A DNA stretch of 64,000 nucleotides, from contig NZ_JAGFMD010000001.1 of the NCBI RefSeq assembly GCF_017592825.1, positions 682,001-746,000 of the forward strand, in the 5' to 3' direction. The stretch's first letter is position 1. Each line of letters starts with the position of its first letter. The translations under genes were made by a program, and so were the position numbers. The notes under the pieces are model-generated. The model was given only the letters and a program-made list of their open reading frames with translations, searched no databases and was not told the origin of the DNA. This DNA is from Roseivirga sp. E12 (GTDB lineage: Bacteria; Bacteroidota; Bacteroidia; Cytophagales; Cyclobacteriaceae). Shown here in pieces: positions 62,814-64,000 of the stretch.

Positions 62814-64000
62814 AAATTTCAGAGTGCAGTCTCTCATAAGACTGTTATTGATTTTTGTGAGCTTATTTGGGCTGGTCTATTATCTCTTTATAGAGGTCAA
62901 TTATATACGCGTATTCTTTCTAGGGCTCTTTTCCTTGATCATATTGATGTCGCTCTTTGCATACATTAATAGAACCAACAGGGATACGCGTTACTTTCTT
63001 GAGGCCATATTAAATAATGATTTCACCATCAAGTACAATAGCTCTAATCAAGGCAAAACCTTTCAAGAACTGTACTCCACCTTCAATAAGGTGAATGATA
63101 AGTTTATGGAGAGTACACAGTCAGATGCCTCGCAGTACCAGTATATTCTCACCCTCATCAACCAATTGCAGGTTGGTATCTTGGCTTATGATGAGAAAGA
63201 GAGAATACATCTAGCCAATAATGCTTTTGAGGAGTTATTGGGACAGTCACACATTCTCAATTTGTCGAACATTAGGGCAAAAAATGAGATTCTCTTCGAG
63301 CAGTTACAATCAATTCAAAATGGAGAGAATGTGGTCCAAAAAATTACAATTAACAATCAGGTTAGGCGACTGTCCATTTCTGCTACCACATTTCGTTTGA
63401 GGGCCAAACATTATAAGCTTATATCCTTGCAAGACATTCATGCGGAGCTAGATCAGAATGAAATGGAGGCATGGCAAAAGCTAATTAGAGTTTTAACACA
63501 CGAGATCATGAACTCTGTAGCCCCAATCACATCACTTTCGTCTACAATGAAACAAGTTGTGCAACAAGGAGACCTTCAGGGTCAACGAAAAGCCACATTG
63601 GAAGAGGGCTTAGATGCCATCGAAGCTAGAAGTCAAGGACTGATGAACTTTACTCAGGCATATAGGGCTTTGACCAGAGTTCCTTTACCAAACATCAAGG
63701 AAGTTGATGGGCCAAATTTCTTCCAAAGAATTTCATCCCTCTTCGAGCCGACACTAGCTGATACTCAAATTGTCTGGAAGCTAAGCATACCTCAAGAAGA
63801 CTTTAAGCTTTTGATAGACCCTGACCTTATCGAACAAGTGATTATAAATCTATTGAAAAATGCAAAAGAGGCGGTGGATCAAAACAGTGGTAGCATCAGT
63901 TTATCTTACCAAGAAGGCCATGGCGCAAGTCAATCGACTATTAAAATTGTCGACAATGGAAGTGGAATCTCCGATGACATTTTAGAAAAGGTATTTATTC
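62803..64000 (+). CDS. NtrY-like sensor histidine kinase, cut by the window edge
   Basis: The first 399 residues of a membrane histidine kinase. Two hydrophobic segments lie at about residues 13-25 and 38-55, then a PAS-like region (LVNQLQVGILAYDEKERI, NNAFEELLG), the H box VLTHEIMNSVAP with His233, the N box INLLKNAKEAVD and the G1 box VDNGSGI. The frame is open at base 64000, so G2 and the end lie outside. It overlaps the response regulator gene and is clearly its partner. Confidence 0.93.
   Translation, partial: MSFKNFRVQSLIRLLLIFVSLFGLVYYLFIEVNYIRVFFLGLFSLIILMSLFAYINRTNRDTRYFLEAILNNDFTIKYNSSNQGKTFQELYSTFNKVNDKFMESTQSDASQYQYILTLINQLQVGILAYDEKERIHLANNAFEELLGQSHILNLSNIRAKNEILFEQLQSIQNGENVVQKITINNQVRRLSISATTFRLRAKHYKLISLQDIHAELDQNEMEAWQKLIRVLTHEIMNSVAPITSLSSTMKQVVQQGDLQGQRKATLEEGLDAIEARSQGLMNFTQAYRALTRVPLPNIKEVDGPNFFQRISSLFEPTLADTQIVWKLSIPQEDFKLLIDPDLIEQVIINLLKNAKEAVDQNSGSISLSYQEGHGASQSTIKIVDNGSGISDDILEKVFI

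Overview
The window is a 64 kb chromosomal segment that looks like a marine member of the Bacteroidetes, probably of the Cytophagales type (inferred from gene content, not from a marker gene). The pointers are LytS/LytTR regulator pairs, BNR/Asp-box and VCBS-repeat exported proteins, a DUF5916 outer-membrane protein, PadR genes coupled to large MacB/FtsX-type permeases, an NtrC-type regulator with a GSFTDA loop, a DUF6428/ArsC-like pair, and modest GC content. No rRNA, tRNA, prophage, IS transposase or CRISPR was seen.

Layout. 1-2.8 kb: the 3' part of an unknown protein, a GIY-YIG nuclease gene, and directly behind it an array of six ~86 bp palindromic elements plus one truncated copy that supplies the nuclease stop codon. 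2.8-9.6 kb: a SnoaL-like protein and a tight minus-strand operon (BNR-repeat exported protein, YfcC-type transporter, ArgE-type deacetylase, leaderless M23 protein) that suggests peptide or amino-acid turnover. 9.6-18.6 kb: a HI0933-type flavoprotein, a VCBS-repeat protein, a LytS/LytTR pair, two exported DinB-like proteins, a membrane protein overlapping a trypsin-like exported protease, and an OmpA-like protein. 18.7-24.4 kb: a gluconate and oxidative pentose phosphate island (gntK, gluconate permease, gnd, zwf, pgl). 24.5-27.4 kb: a DUF6428/ArsC-like pair and a second LytTR/LytS pair. 27.6-33.8 kb: DUF5916 protein, EamA transporter, small membrane protein, PQQ-type sugar dehydrogenase lipoprotein, DUF1801 protein, SGNH hydrolase. 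33.9-39.7 kb: gltBD. 39.9-43.9 kb: a helical-repeat protein, a membrane nucleotidyl cyclase, a small unknown protein, and an arsI-sigZ operon with a long inverted repeat against the arsI start codon. 44.0-64 kb: five large FtsX/MacB-type permeases, two of them translationally coupled to PadR regulators, interrupted by an AraC regulator, a DUF6265 protein and a cell-wall trio (glucosaminidase, polysaccharide deacetylase, hemerythrin-like). The segment ends in an NtrC-type regulator and a histidine kinase cut by the window edge, divergent from the permease operon.

How genes work together. gntK, the permease, gnd, zwf and pgl cover gluconate entry and the whole oxidative branch from glucose-6-phosphate to ribulose-5-phosphate. 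gltBD assimilates ammonia with NADPH that branch can supply. The two separate arsenic-type loci encode proteins with cysteine-rich C-termini, and one carries its own ECF-type sigma factor. The permease block has no ATPase gene inside the window, so its partners must lie elsewhere.

Most notable non-genic structures: the GIY-YIG/palindrome array, the inverted repeat at arsI, the nested hairpin ahead of gltB, the dyad between gnd and zwf, and the paired operator-like repeats upstream of both padR genes. All regulatory roles given for these are inferences from symmetry and position.
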